Of a stretch of DNA of 64,000 bases, positions 10,756 to 22,174 are shown in pieces. Position numbers and translations under genes: made by a program. Numbering within the stretch: the stretch's first letter is position 1; each line of letters begins with the position of its first letter. Where the stretch lies: positions 82,133,311 through 82,197,310 of the forward strand of contig JAYESD010000003.1 in assembly GCA_036927565.1 (NCBI GenBank), in the 5' to 3' direction. Under the pieces are notes generated by a model. It had not been told where the DNA came from. It saw only the letters and a list, made by a program, of their open reading frames with translations, and did not search any database. The DNA is from Tuctoria greenei. Lineage: Eukaryota > Streptophyta > Magnoliopsida > Poales > Poaceae.

Positions 10756-13700
10756 TGTGGGGACCGGAGTTCACACATCCGAGGATCTCATTGGGTGGTG
10801 CCGTGCCATGCGGCACCTAACAGCACACACGAAAAGGATACCAAAACATATAAAGTTTTCATTTCATAATAAGAAGAGTTTACAAAAGAGTGTACCACAG
10901 GGGTACACACGCAGCAGAAAGTACATACTCATAATCTCACCTAACTAAGCAGGAGAGAATACATCCATGCCCTAGGACGCTTCTCACTAGCAGCATGAAG
11001 AACATTCAGCAGCGGCGTGCTTCACATGAGATTTATCTCGACACCTCGAGTCTCATGTACAACCTGAACAGCATAAATAAAACTAATACCTGCAAAAATC
11101 GTTAAAGCGCAAACGTGAGCATAAGGCTCGGCAAGACTAACCCATCTCACTAGACATATGCAAAAGGGGACACTACACATAGGTAAGGAATAGCAGAAAT
11201 AGACTCGCCTACAAGTGGATCCTTATAATCATGTCTTAAGTAGCAAACGACATTCTTCGGGCACGGCACATCATAGACTCCACAATCAAACAAGAAACGC
11301 TTTGCCGATGATATGACATGCCCAAAGCACGTAATGCTATTACAGCTAAAGTATGGGGAAACTGTAAACTTTTAATTGTACTATCTCTAAATCATACAAG
11401 GTTGCAAAGCAATTATAATTCAATACAATATGATTTTTCTGGCTTCTTTAGTATTTACTACGTCACGGGGCAGTGAACAAGTGGTACTCTATTACTGCGA
11501 GGGACAGTGATTGCCATCAGGACACACCCGGACAACACGACACATACGTCGTTCGGAAGTGTCAGCGAGCACACCTGTACCTACATAACACTTCAGTACT
11601 AGGCGTATATGGCCACCTTTCACAAGAAAACCGAACGCCGAACCCATCTCACCTCCGCAAACAGAAGGTCTCCGCACGAAACACCTCATGTGTCCGCCGA
11701 CCGATTTACACCTTACTGTCCTCAGCCCACTCCTATCGATGGTGAGTTAGTGGGCCTCGACACACCAGTTATCGAGTTACATCAGTTTACTGGATTCCAT
11801 ATGTCCATTATGTTGTCGGTACAATTCAAGCTTGTCCGAAGGGGCCGCATACAGATGGGCCTTAACCGACACAGGCAGGGCTATGCGACCGAGACTCAAT
11901 TCTCGCCGTTCCTATCCATTCCCGGCCCGGTCTCAGTTTCATTATATTATGCCATTTTCTATCTAACCAATCATGTGAGATATGTCCTACATATCTCGCG
12001 AGTAGATTCCAACTACTCAACTTCTATCGGATTTCCTATGCATTAGCAAAGCAGTTACTACAGGTCAAACTATAACTCGTTCCAATCCCTGGGATTTTTA
12101 GTCATGCAAGTGGAGTATCAATCATCCTAAACGTAATGCACAATTCATATACTACTCATCATAGTGATAAAACAAAATTTTATAAACGACTTAAATGCAA
12201 ACCGGGGCTCGCCTTGTTGCAGGCCAGAGTCTGAGTTAATATTTGGAAGGTGCTCTTCCAAGGCTTCTGGCTCCTCCTCAACTTCGGTCACTATACAATA
12301 TGCATAGAATACGTATATGAATGACTTTGAAAGATAATTATTACCAAGACCATGATTTAATTTATGGTGTCCACTATGTGATAATGATCTAATTGGCTTT
12401 GGAACTTTGAAGGTAGATACAAGGGAATATGAGAGATGCTCTTGCAAAGAACAGGAGATGATCAAAGTAGGTTGTTGTCTCCAAAATGATGGCAAGCAAT
12501 TATCTTCCAAACATTTTAGAGAAGAAACTGTAGCTTGAACATAGCTATCAGTTGATAATCAAGATAGAAGAAATTGTCCTGGTTCTAGAAAAACTTGTTT
12601 CATAATTTTCTAAGCTTTGGTGAAGGAGTTATTGTATTTCTAAGTTGGCAAGAATTTCTGGATTTATTTTATAATTTAATTTTTAGCCTTTTACTCAATA
12701 TTCAGTTTGTGACTGAATTAGGACTAGGATGGTAGGTCAATTAAATCCAAGATTTTTAAAGGAACTAGTGTATGACTAAAGGAAAACTCAGTCGAAATTT
12801 GAGACATAGTAAAGCAACTGAACATTTGCGAAAATTCACTAACTGAAAAAGGTAATTGAACTATACAGAGGGTTAAACAGATGCAATGGCTCCCAAACTT
12901 TTTCTGGTAGTCCAGAATAGGACACTATATTTTATGTGAATTTTGGGGATTTTTCCAGTGGCTATCTTGTCTGAAAATTTTTATTTTCATTTGGAAATAT
13001 TATTTCCTACAGAATTTAACTTTGAGTTTCACAGAACCTAATTGGTACTGACAGAAACCAGAGCTCAAGAGCTTTCAAACAAAATGTGTTTGAAGATTTT
13101 TGGAGTAGTATACAGAGAGATATTTAATTTAGAAATTTGAACAATTTTCTGGAATTAATTTAATAACCCATTGGCGCCAGAATTCAAATTCAATCAGGCG
13201 GGTCCCATGGGCCACATGGCGTGCTCTGGTCAATGCAACACCGCGATCCACAAATTTATTCGCGCGCAGCCGCACGGAATCCCAGCTGCACCGTGATCCC
13301 GCAGCCACTGGCAGGGTGGGCCCTACGGGGTTGTCTTCTACATCGGGCCAACGCCCGCTCGAGGCGGCGCCCGCGGCGGTGACTCGCCGGCGAGCTCGCC
13401 GCCGGCTAAACCGATGGGCCAAACTTGCTCAAACTCGCCGCCTGGGGGTTTTAGGGGTCGCTGAGCATGACAGTGAAGTCGATGGGACCAGAAACTCGCC
13501 GGAAATGGCCGTGCGACGGTGGCGGCGGCGGTGAGCACTCGGGCAACCTGGAACTCGCTCCAGAGTATCTCAAACCACTCGGGATCTTCTTCAAAACCTT
13601 CCTGGGACAATGCAGATCAAGGAACTGGACGTGGAAGAGGGGGAAACAATCGGAAACTATGAGCTCGACGGCAAACTGAGGTTTCCTCACCGGCGGCGAG

Positions 13701-14797
13701 CAAAACTCGATTTCCTCGGCTGTTGCTCGATAACTTTTAGGGGTTTTTGCTCAGGTAGGAGCGCTAGGACCTATAGAAACTATCTCTAGGCAATTGCAAA
13801 GAATATTTACTTGTAGAAACAGATTTGAAATGGAAACCTAGCGAGCTTCTTCACATCGGCCGGAAGGAAGAAGACTGATAACTTGCTCATTTCACAATAA
13901 AAAGGGAAACGGTTTGCACCGAGAGTTAGAGCTCGACTAGGCACACCTTTAAGCTTTTGGGATCGAGGCTTGATACTGCGCGAAACGGCAGCGCACCATG
14001 GAGCAGAGGTGGGCAGCGACGATGGCGCGCGGCAGAGAAGAAACAGCGAGAGGTGGAACACCGATCGGGGAAGGGGAAATATCGGGGCTGCGGCCGGCCT
14101 TTTATAGCGCCGCGGCAAGCAAGCAAGCAGCTCGCTGGAGCTTGCATGCATGTGCGCTGTCGAGCGGGCGAGTGCCGGTGCAGAGATGGCAGGCGGCCGA
14201 CCTGACCCGTTCAGCAGAGGCTGACCTGTGGGGCCCACAGGTCAGTCAGACCCCAACAGTAAAGTTAAAAATTCATTTAAAAATGGAAGATCAACTCCAA
14301 AAGTCATGAAATTTTGTGGAGATGGTAAATGAGTTATTCTAAACACAAGGGTGAACTCAAATCTTATGTTCAAAGAAGTTGGAAAAGAATTTAAAATTCA
14401 GATTTGAATTGATTCAAATTTGCTAAGCGCCTCAAATAAAATAGCAAATGAGCTCCTAAAATCTTGAAATTTTGCAGGCAAGCTATTGACAATATTAGAA
14501 AGTCAAGGAAAAATTTAGAGCCTCTAATTTGAATATTTTTGGCAGGGCCAATTAGTACTGCACTTTAAATTGCCTTAATAAACTGCATCCAATTAATTCT
14601 AAAATCTGAAGAGGGGTGAATAGAATCATTCTAGAATTAGTGGTGAAGTCCAATACTCATGTTAATAAAATTTAACCATGAGTGCAAGAAATGTTTGGAT
14701 GGTATTAAGTTCATGTGTACCACTATATTTGATCTTTAATATAGTTGATCACAAAACTCATAACTGAATTCACATGCCATAAAAGTGGGGTTTTACA
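10756..14797 (-). mobile_element. Solo LTR (G), 4,042 bp
   Basis: Begins TGTGGGGACC and ends GGGGTTTTACA, flanked by perfect CCGGC duplications (10751-10755, 14798-14802). The intact site in element D (CACTCCGGACCTAGATT, near 25705) shows the empty state. There is no internal domain, so it is a solo LTR left by recombination between two LTRs. Reading on the minus strand, its last ~1.46 kb (10756 to about 12222) match the 3' end of the LARD LTRs, while the first ~2.6 kb do not. ORFs on its GC-rich part (13129-14309) have no domain and are not genes. Confidence 0.92.
14098..14107 (-). promoter_or_regulatory. TATA box of solo LTR G
   Basis: Minus strand CTATAAAAGG in a GC-rich setting, about 700 bp from the LTR start; it would drive leftward transcription. 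Confidence 0.5.
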
Positions 14798-14802
14798 CCG
14801 GC

Positions 14803-15275
14803 CCTAGATTGGCTTGGCGGGCATTCAGACAAGTAGGCCAGCAACAATGCTTGAACCTGGAAGGATAGACAATGCAACTCAAATTGTACATGAACTGGTC
14901 GAGCTAAAGTTTCTTAAGAATTGCACAACTTTATTATAGACAAGAAAGAGAAAAATAAAAAATATTGAGCCTGTACAAAGTAAATGCACGTGGAGTCTGT
15001 TTTCACATAATGATGTCTTTTATTATAGGTCCGGGGTACAGGGGAAACAAGTACACTCTTAGGGTATGGAACCAGGCTAAGTGTGATTCGTTTCTCGTTT
15101 GACCCAAGGTAGCTAGCTACACTTTTAGTTTTGGGACTGTGACAAGTGTTGCATGGGCGTTGCGGACCTAGCAGGGTAGGTCTGGCTGCCCTCCCGGAGG
15201 AGCTACCCAACTCTGTACAATGACTCTATAACATACACCACATGTAATTACAGACTCACCTCCGTGATACTGAGC
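14803..15275. other. Post-pol non-coding segment of element A
   Basis: Collinear with about 25711-26182 of element D (both begin CTAGATTGGCTTGGCGG). No coding frame supported. It lies between the integrase end and the insertion of LTR G. Confidence 0.6.
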
Positions 15276-16640
15276 CTAGAACTTATGGAGGTGCTCAATG
15301 TTCCAAGGATATGGGAGAGGTGTCCCATCCTCGGTTGCCAAGCGAACGCATCCGGGACGGGATACTTTGATCACTCGGAAGGGTCCCTCCCAGCTGGGGG
15401 AGAGTTTATTTAACACTTCTTTGGATTGTATTCTCCGTAGCACCAGATCTCTTTCCTCGAGCTGTCGGCTGTGAACATGCCATTGGTGATAGCGCCAAAG
15501 AGCTTGGCGGTATCGGGCATTCCAAACAGCTGCTCGGCACCTTCCCTCTTCAAGGAGGTCAAGGTCTTCACGCCGGAGTTGGTCCTGCGTGGCTTTGTTG
15601 GAGGTCCAGACCCGGAGAGACCCCAAGGTGACTTCCAGAGGAAGGAATGCTTCAGCTCCGTACACCAGGAAGAAGGGTGTCTCTCCGGTTGACCCGTTTG
15701 GAGTTGTCCTATTGGCCCATAGAGCGGGCGGAAGCTCTTCAATCCAGTTGGCTCCATGCTTTTTCATGCGCTCATATGTGCGCGTCTTGAGTCCTTTCGG
15801 GATTTTTGCATTTGCCCTCTCGGCTTGGCCATTCCTTGCCAGATGAGCTACAGAGGCGTAGCTGACTTGGATGCCGGGGTCTTCGTAGTATCCTTGAAAA
15901 GCAAACTTGTGAATTGGGACCCATTATCTGTTATGATTTTGTTCGGGACTCCAAATTTGCATACTATGGACTGCAAGAAATTGATAGCTGATTGCTTGTT
16001 TATTGTCACAACTGGAGTTGCTTCCGGTCATTTGGTGAACTTATCGATGGCAACATACAGGAACTTGTAACCTCCGACGACTCTTGGGAAAGGTCCCAAG
16101 ATGTCCATCCCCCACACAGTGAAAGGCCATGTAGGAGGTATCATTTGTAGAGGCTGAGCCGGTGTGTGAATTTGCTTTGCATGGAACTGGCATGCTTTGC
16201 ATTTCTTCACCAGCTCAGTTGCATCCTGGAGCGCTGTAGGCCAGTAGAAGCCATGCCGGAAGGCTTTACCGACCAGCATGCGGGAAGACACGTGGTTCCC
16301 ACACTCGACTCCATGGATTTCTACAAGGAGCTCGCAGCCTTCTTCCCTTGTGATGCATCGCATTAGGACGCCATTGGGACCACGCCGGTAGAAATCCCGT
16401 TCTACTAGCATGTATCTTTTAGCCAATCTGACTATCCGGTTAGCGGATACATCATCGTCGGGAAGGATGTTGTCTTTCATGTAGCTCCGGATCTCCGAGA
16501 TCCATGCATCGGAGCTTGCTTGAGCATTTGAGTCTTGTGTGATGGGTTGCTCGGAGCTTCCGGCAGCACCTACGACCCTTGATGGCTGCCATGGTAACAG
16601 GGCCATCGGGACCGCCAGCTTCGGGATGCTGGTCTCGTCC
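15276..16640 (-). pseudogene. Integrase of element A, broken
   Basis: Reading leftward: an HHCC zinc-binding part (EIHGVECGNHVSSRMLVGKA, then CKACQFH), the start of the catalytic core (VWGMDILGPFPRVVGGYKFL with the first Asp), and after a disrupted stretch (about 15768-16027) a final frame with WANRTTPNGSTGETPFFLVY and the C-terminal part ending near WNIEHLHKF. The middle of the catalytic core has lost its frame, so no functional integrase is encoded. It inserts cDNA into the host genome in intact relatives. Confidence 0.85.
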
Positions 16641-17130
16641 CCTTCGCTCAGTTCGGCAAGCTGAGCTGTGGGTTTTGACAACCTCCGGGCGAAGGTTCTG
16701 TCAGGAGCAGGAGCTCCAGTTGACGCTTTCATCGAGAGTTCATCAGCTTCAGCGTTATGGACACGCTGGACATGGTGGAGATCCAGGACTTCGAAGTACT
16801 TCTGAAGCCTCTGGACTTCAAGGAGATAAGCAGCTAGTTGAGGATTGTTACAGGAGCATTCACCCTTCACTTGTTTAATGATGAGTTGCAAATCTTCCTT
16901 AACCAACAGCTGCTTGACACCATATAATAGTGCCACCTTTAGTCCATAAATGACTGATTCGTACTCCGACATGTTGTTGGTCGCCTTGAAGTAAAGGTGG
17001 ACCATGTATGTTACCTTCTCCCCGGTTGGAGCGAGGAGAAGGACTCCAGCTCCGGCCCACAGCTTTTGCATGGAGCCATCAAAGTAGAGGGTCCAGTGAG
17101 GTTCGGTAAAAGGTCGGAGCCTTGAGTTCC
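16641..17130 (-). pseudogene. Second (archaeal-type) RNase H of element A
   Basis: WTLYFDGSMQKLWAGAGVLL followed by ATNNMSEYESVIYGLKVALL: a second RNase H-like fold with its first Asp (YFDGS), between the first RNase H and integrase. Two RNase H domains in this order are characteristic of the Tat lineage. The stretch is open in one frame and continues into integrase; a frame junction lies near 17100. Confidence 0.8.
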
Positions 17131-17780
17131 GATTTCTGCTCACTAGAGCCCCCAGGGTTTGACGGAGAGGGGGTCCATTCCGCCATGAAATATGCCAATG
17201 CTTGACTTTTGATCGCTTGTCTTGGGACGAAATCAAGATCGAATTCGGCCAATTCCGCTGAACACTTTGCAATGTTCCCAGTAGAGTTGGGATTATGCAA
17301 GATCGCACGCAGTGGGTAAGAGGTCACCACAGAGATCTTGTGAGCTTGGAAGTAATGGCGAAGCTTCCTGGAGGTGATGAGAACTGCATAGAGCAGCTTG
17401 TGCACCTCTAGGTATCGAGTCTTGGCATCATGTAGTACTTCGTTGATGAAGTACACTGGGTGTTGGACTATCCGGACCCTCCCGGAGGAGCCCGGAGCTT
17501 TCTCCACATCTACCCAGACCCTCCCAGAGGGGTCCAGACCTGCTTTGGGGACCTTCGGGTTCATGCTAGAGGAACCCGGAGCTTCTGCTGGAGTGACCCG
17601 GACCCTCCCGGAGGGGTCCAAGTCTTCTGGGATAACTTCCTGTTGATCCAAGTCTGGGGGCTGGGACCCAGACTCTCCTTCAGGAACCTCCGGACCCTCC
17701 TGGAGGGGTTTGGATTCCTGAGCTTGTGATGGTTCTGGTCTCTCCGCGACCAGACCATGCTGACAACCTCGTCGATTGCT
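17100..17780 (-). pseudogene. First RNase H of element A, with repeat insert
   Basis: Right after RT the frame shows LLLYISAIDEVVSMVW. About 100 residues of a repeat with LDPSGRVRV and EAPGSS units (about 17450-17740) follow, and only then does RNase H continue with YLEVHKLLYAVLITSRKLRH and FVPRQAIKSQALAYFMAEW. Related elements that I know run directly from the first to the second part. The same insert is in element D, so it is a family trait. Frames change inside the insert. Confidence 0.75.
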
Positions 17781-18772
17781 GAAATGTAAAGCAGTAAGGG
17801 CTCACCAGGGTTCGGAGCTACCAGGGTTGGTAGAGTGGTGAGGAGCTGCTTTAGCTCTTGGAATGCCTTTTCTGCTTCTTCAGACCATTGAAATGGTCCG
17901 GAGTTCCTCAATAGCTTGAAGAAGGGTAGCGCCCATTTCGCCAGTCTTGAGATGAACTGGCTGAGGGCGGCTAGACACCCAGTCAGTTTCTGGGCATCTT
18001 TGATGCGGGCTGGTGGTCGCATCTCCTCTATGGCTTTAATCTTCGCCGGATTTGCCTCTATGCCCCGGTGGTTTACCAGGAAATCGAGAAGCTTTCCGGA
18101 GCTAACCCCGAAGACGCACTTGTCTGGGTTTAGCTTCATGCGGGTGACCCGCAGCTTGTCGAAGACAGCTTGCAAGGTGTCAAGGAGTGACTCCTTGTCT
18201 TTGATCTTGACGACGATGTCATCAACATACACTTCCACTACGTCTCTGATGAGCTCTCCAAAGGTTTTGTACATAGCTCGTACAAATGTTGAAGCTGCAT
18301 TCTTGAGACCAAATAGCATGGCAGTATAATAGTACAATCCATCTACTGTGATAAAAGAAGTATGTTCTTCATCTTCCCTAGACATTCTGATTTGATGGTA
18401 TCCAGAATATGCGTCTAGGAAACATAGTAATTCATACCCGGAGGTGGAATCCACTATCTAATATATTCTAGGTAGTGGAAATGGATCTTTTGGGCATGCC
18501 TTATTTAGTGTTGTGTAGTCAATACACATTCGAGGCTTCCCGCCGGCCTTGGGTACAACGACTGGGTTTGCCAGCCATTTTGGATGGAAGACTTCTCGGA
18601 TGAATACAGCTTCTAGCAACTTCTTCACTTCTTGTTGTATGAAGTTTTGTCGCTCTACGGATTGCTTCCGAGGCTTCTGATGTACGGGCCGAGCGTCAGG
18701 ATAGATCTTCATATTATGCTCGATCACTTCCCTAGGGATCCCAGGCATTTGTGACGGTTGCCAGGCAAACAC
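17780..18772 (-). pseudogene. Reverse transcriptase of element A
   Basis: Two collinear frames (18458-18772, 17561-18454) broken by a stop at 18455-18460. N-terminal part: RQNFIQQEVKKLLEAVFIRE and VVPKAGGKPRMCIDYTTLNK; then LDAYSGYHQIRMSREDEEHT, the catalytic YVDD (18218-18229), and the thumb with KLNPDKCVFGVSSGKLLDFL. Key Asp residues are kept. It copies the element RNA into DNA in intact relatives. Confidence 0.85.
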
Positions 18773-18890
18773 GTCGACATTAGCCCGGAGGAAAGTGATG
18801 AGTGCGAGTTCCTATTTGTCATTCAAACCTCCCGATATACGGGTGGTCTGAGCGGCATTGGAACCAATTTGGACGACCTTGATGGGGATG

Positions 18891-19720
18891 TCAGTGTCGC
18901 CGCTTGGTTGCACGCGAGGTGCGGAGGTTGAGCCTCGTTGAAGAATGCTCGGGGGTTTCGGGAGCTTGCTCCTGCCTGGATTCTTCCTCCTGCGTTGTAG
19001 CAAGCTCATGAAGTTCCTCCAGAGCAGTCACTCTGGTAGTATGGTCTCCGCGGATCTGGAGAACGCCAGCTGGTGTCAGCATCTTCAACATCAGGTAGCC
19101 ATAATGAGCAGCAGCCATGAATTTGTAAAAGGTGGGACTGCCCAGAATGGCGCTGAAGGGCAAGTTGATCTGAGCGACATCAAAGATCAACTTCTCAGTG
19201 TGATAATTATCCCGAGTCCCCAAGGTCACAGGGAGAGTAATGGCACCGAGCGGTGTTATGGCCCCCGGCCTACTCCGGAGAAAGGTCGGGAGGGGCGAAG
19301 GTCCAAAGGTCAGAGCTGAAGCTTGACAAAAGCTTTGAAGCTTATGAGGTTCAGCCCCGAACCTCGGTCCACCATTACATGGTGGAGTTGAATGTTATTG
19401 ATGGTAGGTGATGCCAACAGAGGCAGCTGGCCAGCTCTAATCATGTTCCGAGGGTAGTTCGAAGCATCAAAAGTGATGGTAGTGTCCATCCACTTCCGAT
19501 GAGGCTCCGCCCTGGCTGTAGGAGCTACTGAGGCCATGTCATACCGCATGGTCTTGAGGACATGGCGGGAGGTGATGTCCCACGAACCACCAAAGATGGT
19601 GTTCATGGTCTTCCGACGCTCATTGTCAGAGACGTCAGAGTCGTCATCGACGGAGGTGTATACAGCCTTCAGGACCTTAAAAAGGGTCCTGGAAACCCAA
19701 ATCCTCTTCAGCCGGAGCTT
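18891..19720 (-). pseudogene. Aspartic protease region of element A
   Basis: The active-site-like segment HHVMVDRGSGLNLI has Asp but Arg in place of the usual Ser/Thr/Gly next to it. Downstream parts (FDVAQINLPFSAILGSPTFY, then AAAHYGYLMLKMLTPAGVLQ) are in a second frame, with a break around 19229-19310. It would cleave the Gag-Pol polyprotein. Homologous to 29857-30594 in element D. Confidence 0.75.
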
Positions 19721-21256
19721 CGTCGACTTTTTGCTTTCCTTCCCTCTGACGGAAAGGAACTTCTTCCTGGCGCTTGTTGTAGCGCTCGACAAAGTTTTGG
19801 ACCTCCCAGCAGTCCTCCAAGTTGTGGCCGTTCGTCTTGTGGATAGGACACCACATTTTGGAGTTGCCCATCATCTTCAGAGGACGGTCAAGGTCATTTC
19901 TCGGGGCATGGCCCCCGGCCACCCGGAGCTACGGCAGCTGTAGCCGTGGATGTGCTGGTCGACGGCTTCATCTTGCTGTTGGACTTTTTCTTCTTTTTGC
20001 CACTCCCGGAGGTAGTGGCTTCGCCTTTGGAGGATTTTTTGCCATCCTCTGGAGGTGGTTTGGAGTGCATCTCACGGCCCTCCGCAGCTTTGGCACACTT
20101 GTCTGCCAAGCTAAAGAGCACTGTGACGCTGGTGATCTCCTTGACCGCCAGCTTCTCCAGCATCTTCTTATCTCGCACGCCATGTCTAAATGCCACAATA
20201 ACAGAAGCGCTAGAGATAGAAGGAATGGTGTTTCGTACCTGGGAGAACCTCTCGATAAATGAGCGCAGGGATTCTCCCCCCTTCTGCACAACTGCAAAAA
20301 GGTCCAGTTCGGTGCCTGGTCGGGTGTATGAACTCCCAAAATTGGCGGTGAACTGTTGGCACAATTCCTCCCAACAATTGATAGAGTTGTGAGGAAGGCT
20401 CATGAACTAGGACCTGGCGGTTCCAGTCAAAGCCACTGGGAAGTAGTTGGCCATTACAACCTCGTTACCTCCAGCCGCAAGGATTGCGGTGGTGTAAATT
20501 TGGAGAAACTCGGCAGGGTTAACAGTCCCGTCAAACTTCTCCGGCAGGTGTGACCGGAACTTTAGTGGCCATCTGACCATGCATAGGTGCATGGCCAGTG
20601 CAGAACAGCCTCCTCCTACTCCTTCGGGAGCAGGGCTGTCTCGAGCCTCTTGCCTTTCGCGAGCACGCTCGATATGGACACGACCGTCCTGTTGATGGTA
20701 ACGGCGATCAAGCTTCGCCCGAAGGTCATGAGTTGACATCCTGGTTACCGTATGAGTATGTCGCGCCCCGGAGGGTAGCGACGTAACTTGCTGTGATGCA
20801 GCACGCCTCCTATTCTGCGAAGCATGCGGACCAAGCCTGCCAGACACGGTCCGGCGCTGCGATGGGGCCCGCCCCAAAGGGGGAGGACCTTGGTTGCTGA
20901 TGCAGTCGGCTGCTGCTGCAACCAGATGCTCCACATCAGCATTCCACTACTCCATTGCACCCTGGGATGCACCTGGAGGTGGTGGACGTTGGAGGAGAAC
21001 ACGCGCTTGGACGTTGGAGGAGAGCACGCGCTGCATGAAGCGCGTGTTCAGGGTTGTTGTTGTTTGCCGAGGCAGTGACCGACGCCGATGCACCGTCACG
21101 CTGCTCAGCTTGACGTGCTGGTGCAGGCGATGGTGGTGGAGGCATGACTCCTGCTGGAGCCACGACACCTGCTGGTTGCTGCATGTTGGAGGGATTGCCT
21201 CCAGTGGCTTGACCGGCGGGGTTGCTGTTGGATTATCCAGCAGCTGAGTTCACCAT
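19721..21256 (-). pseudogene. gag of element A
   Basis: Start taken at ATG on the minus strand (21256), 35 bp after the primer site, as in element D; an early TAA follows (GCTGGATAA). Then a Pro/Ala-rich N-terminus, the core FDGTVNPAEFLQIYTTAILA, a TAG at 20407-20409 replacing Trp (TGG in D), then CWEELCQQFTANFGSSY and FSQVRNTIPSISSASVIVAF. A Lys-rich tail and a zinc knuckle of form C-X2-H-X4-H-X4-C (CPIHKTNGHNLEDC, near 19810-19850) complete it. It packages element RNA in intact relatives. A ~26-bp tandem duplication is seen near 20985-21035. Confidence 0.85.
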
Positions 21257-21273
21257 ACTCGAAATCTCGGGCG

Positions 21274-21291
21274 CCCCTACCTGGCGCACCA
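21274..21291 (-). other. Primer binding site of element A
   Basis: Minus strand TGGTGCGCCAGGTAGGGG, two bases after the 5' LTR. It begins with TGG as expected for a tRNA CCA end but is not the initiator-Met type. I cannot name the tRNA with certainty. Confidence 0.7.
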
Positions 21292-21293
21292 AC

Positions 21294-22174
21294 TGTCGGT
21301 GTTTGGATCCGGCAGATCTCTCGACACTACCTTTGGTAGATCAAGGAGTTATAGTTTGGTAATGGGCGCGCAGAGATTCAAGAAGGTGAAAGACACATGT
21401 ACATAGGGATTTACGTGGTTCGGGCCGCCTGAGCGTAATACCCTACTCCACAGGGTGTGTTGGTGATGTACTAAGCTTGTGAGTCTAGAAGAAGCTCCAG
21501 AAGAAGAAGCTCATCTAGATCAGGGTGTTCAGCAGTGGTCTGGAACCGTCCCTTGTGTATCATCGACCAGTCCTTTTATAGTACAAGGACTGGTCGTTAC
21601 AACGTTAGCCTAGCCCGACAGGTGGCCCCGGCGGTTACACATGCTTGATACACAATAAATGGAGTTAATTACCCTTAATAGCCTGGTAATGGGCCTTAAT
21701 AGCGCCGTTACCAGTATTAAGGACCATCTGATCGTGTGTCATTAATACGGTATTAATGACATTTAATTGGGTCTTGAAGCTTTTGATTGATCCTTGAAGG
21801 TCCAGAGCCGTTGAGGGGTCCACTGGCCTGATAATTGAAGTTGAAGGTCCGGTGGTTGTAGCGTGGCATCTCTGGAGCTCACCGTCGTGGACAGGTAGGT
21901 CCGGTGCTGTTGGAAACGTGTCATTACCGGAGCTTCCCTCTGTCTGGGGTTAGGTCCGGGGGTGCCATATTGGTATTCTGACCAGAGCTTCCCAAGTGTG
22001 GGTGATAGCTCTGGTCTTGTGATACACGTGGCGGCCCCAGGACTAACCATGTTGGGGAAGCAGGTCCGGCTACGCCTGACATGTGGGGCCTTCGGAGGTC
22101 TTCAAATCTGGTATATGGAGTTTCATTGTGATCTTTGCAATCCCAAGGGGTATCCGGTATGGAGGGTACCGATA
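21294..22174 (-). repeat. 5' LTR of element A
   Basis: 881 bp, starts TGTCGGTG, ends GGTACCGATA (canonical end ACCGACA). It carries the promoter described below. Confidence 0.92.
21564..21596 (-). promoter_or_regulatory. LTR TATA box inside a perfect inverted repeat
   Basis: CGACCAGTCCTT and AAGGACTGGTCG are perfect 12-bp inverted copies separated by 9 bases containing the minus-strand TATA box (CTATAA). The arrangement is kept, with small changes, in three of the four LTRs and degraded in the fourth (32427-32464). Confidence 0.65.

Larger units (their letters stand above)
4992..22174 (-). mobile_element. Inner Ty3/gypsy retrotransposon, same family (element A)
   Basis: LTRs of 879 bp (4992-5870) and 881 bp (21294-22174) enclose a minus-strand gag-pol (21256-15276) and a plus-strand accessory ORF (6408-10018). 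Target duplication is GATAT (4987-4991) and GATAC (22175-22179), one mismatch. It lies in the accessory ORF of element D, whose frame continues across the empty site. Solo LTR G (10756-14797) was later inserted between pol and the accessory ORF; without it A is about 13.1 kb. gag, pol and the accessory ORF all have stops or frameshifts, so A is not autonomous now. Confidence 0.93.

Noticed and set aside
13129..14309. ORFs in the GC-rich part of solo LTR G
   Set aside because: Overlapping frames on both strands, no domain, inside an LTR with clear ends and target duplication.
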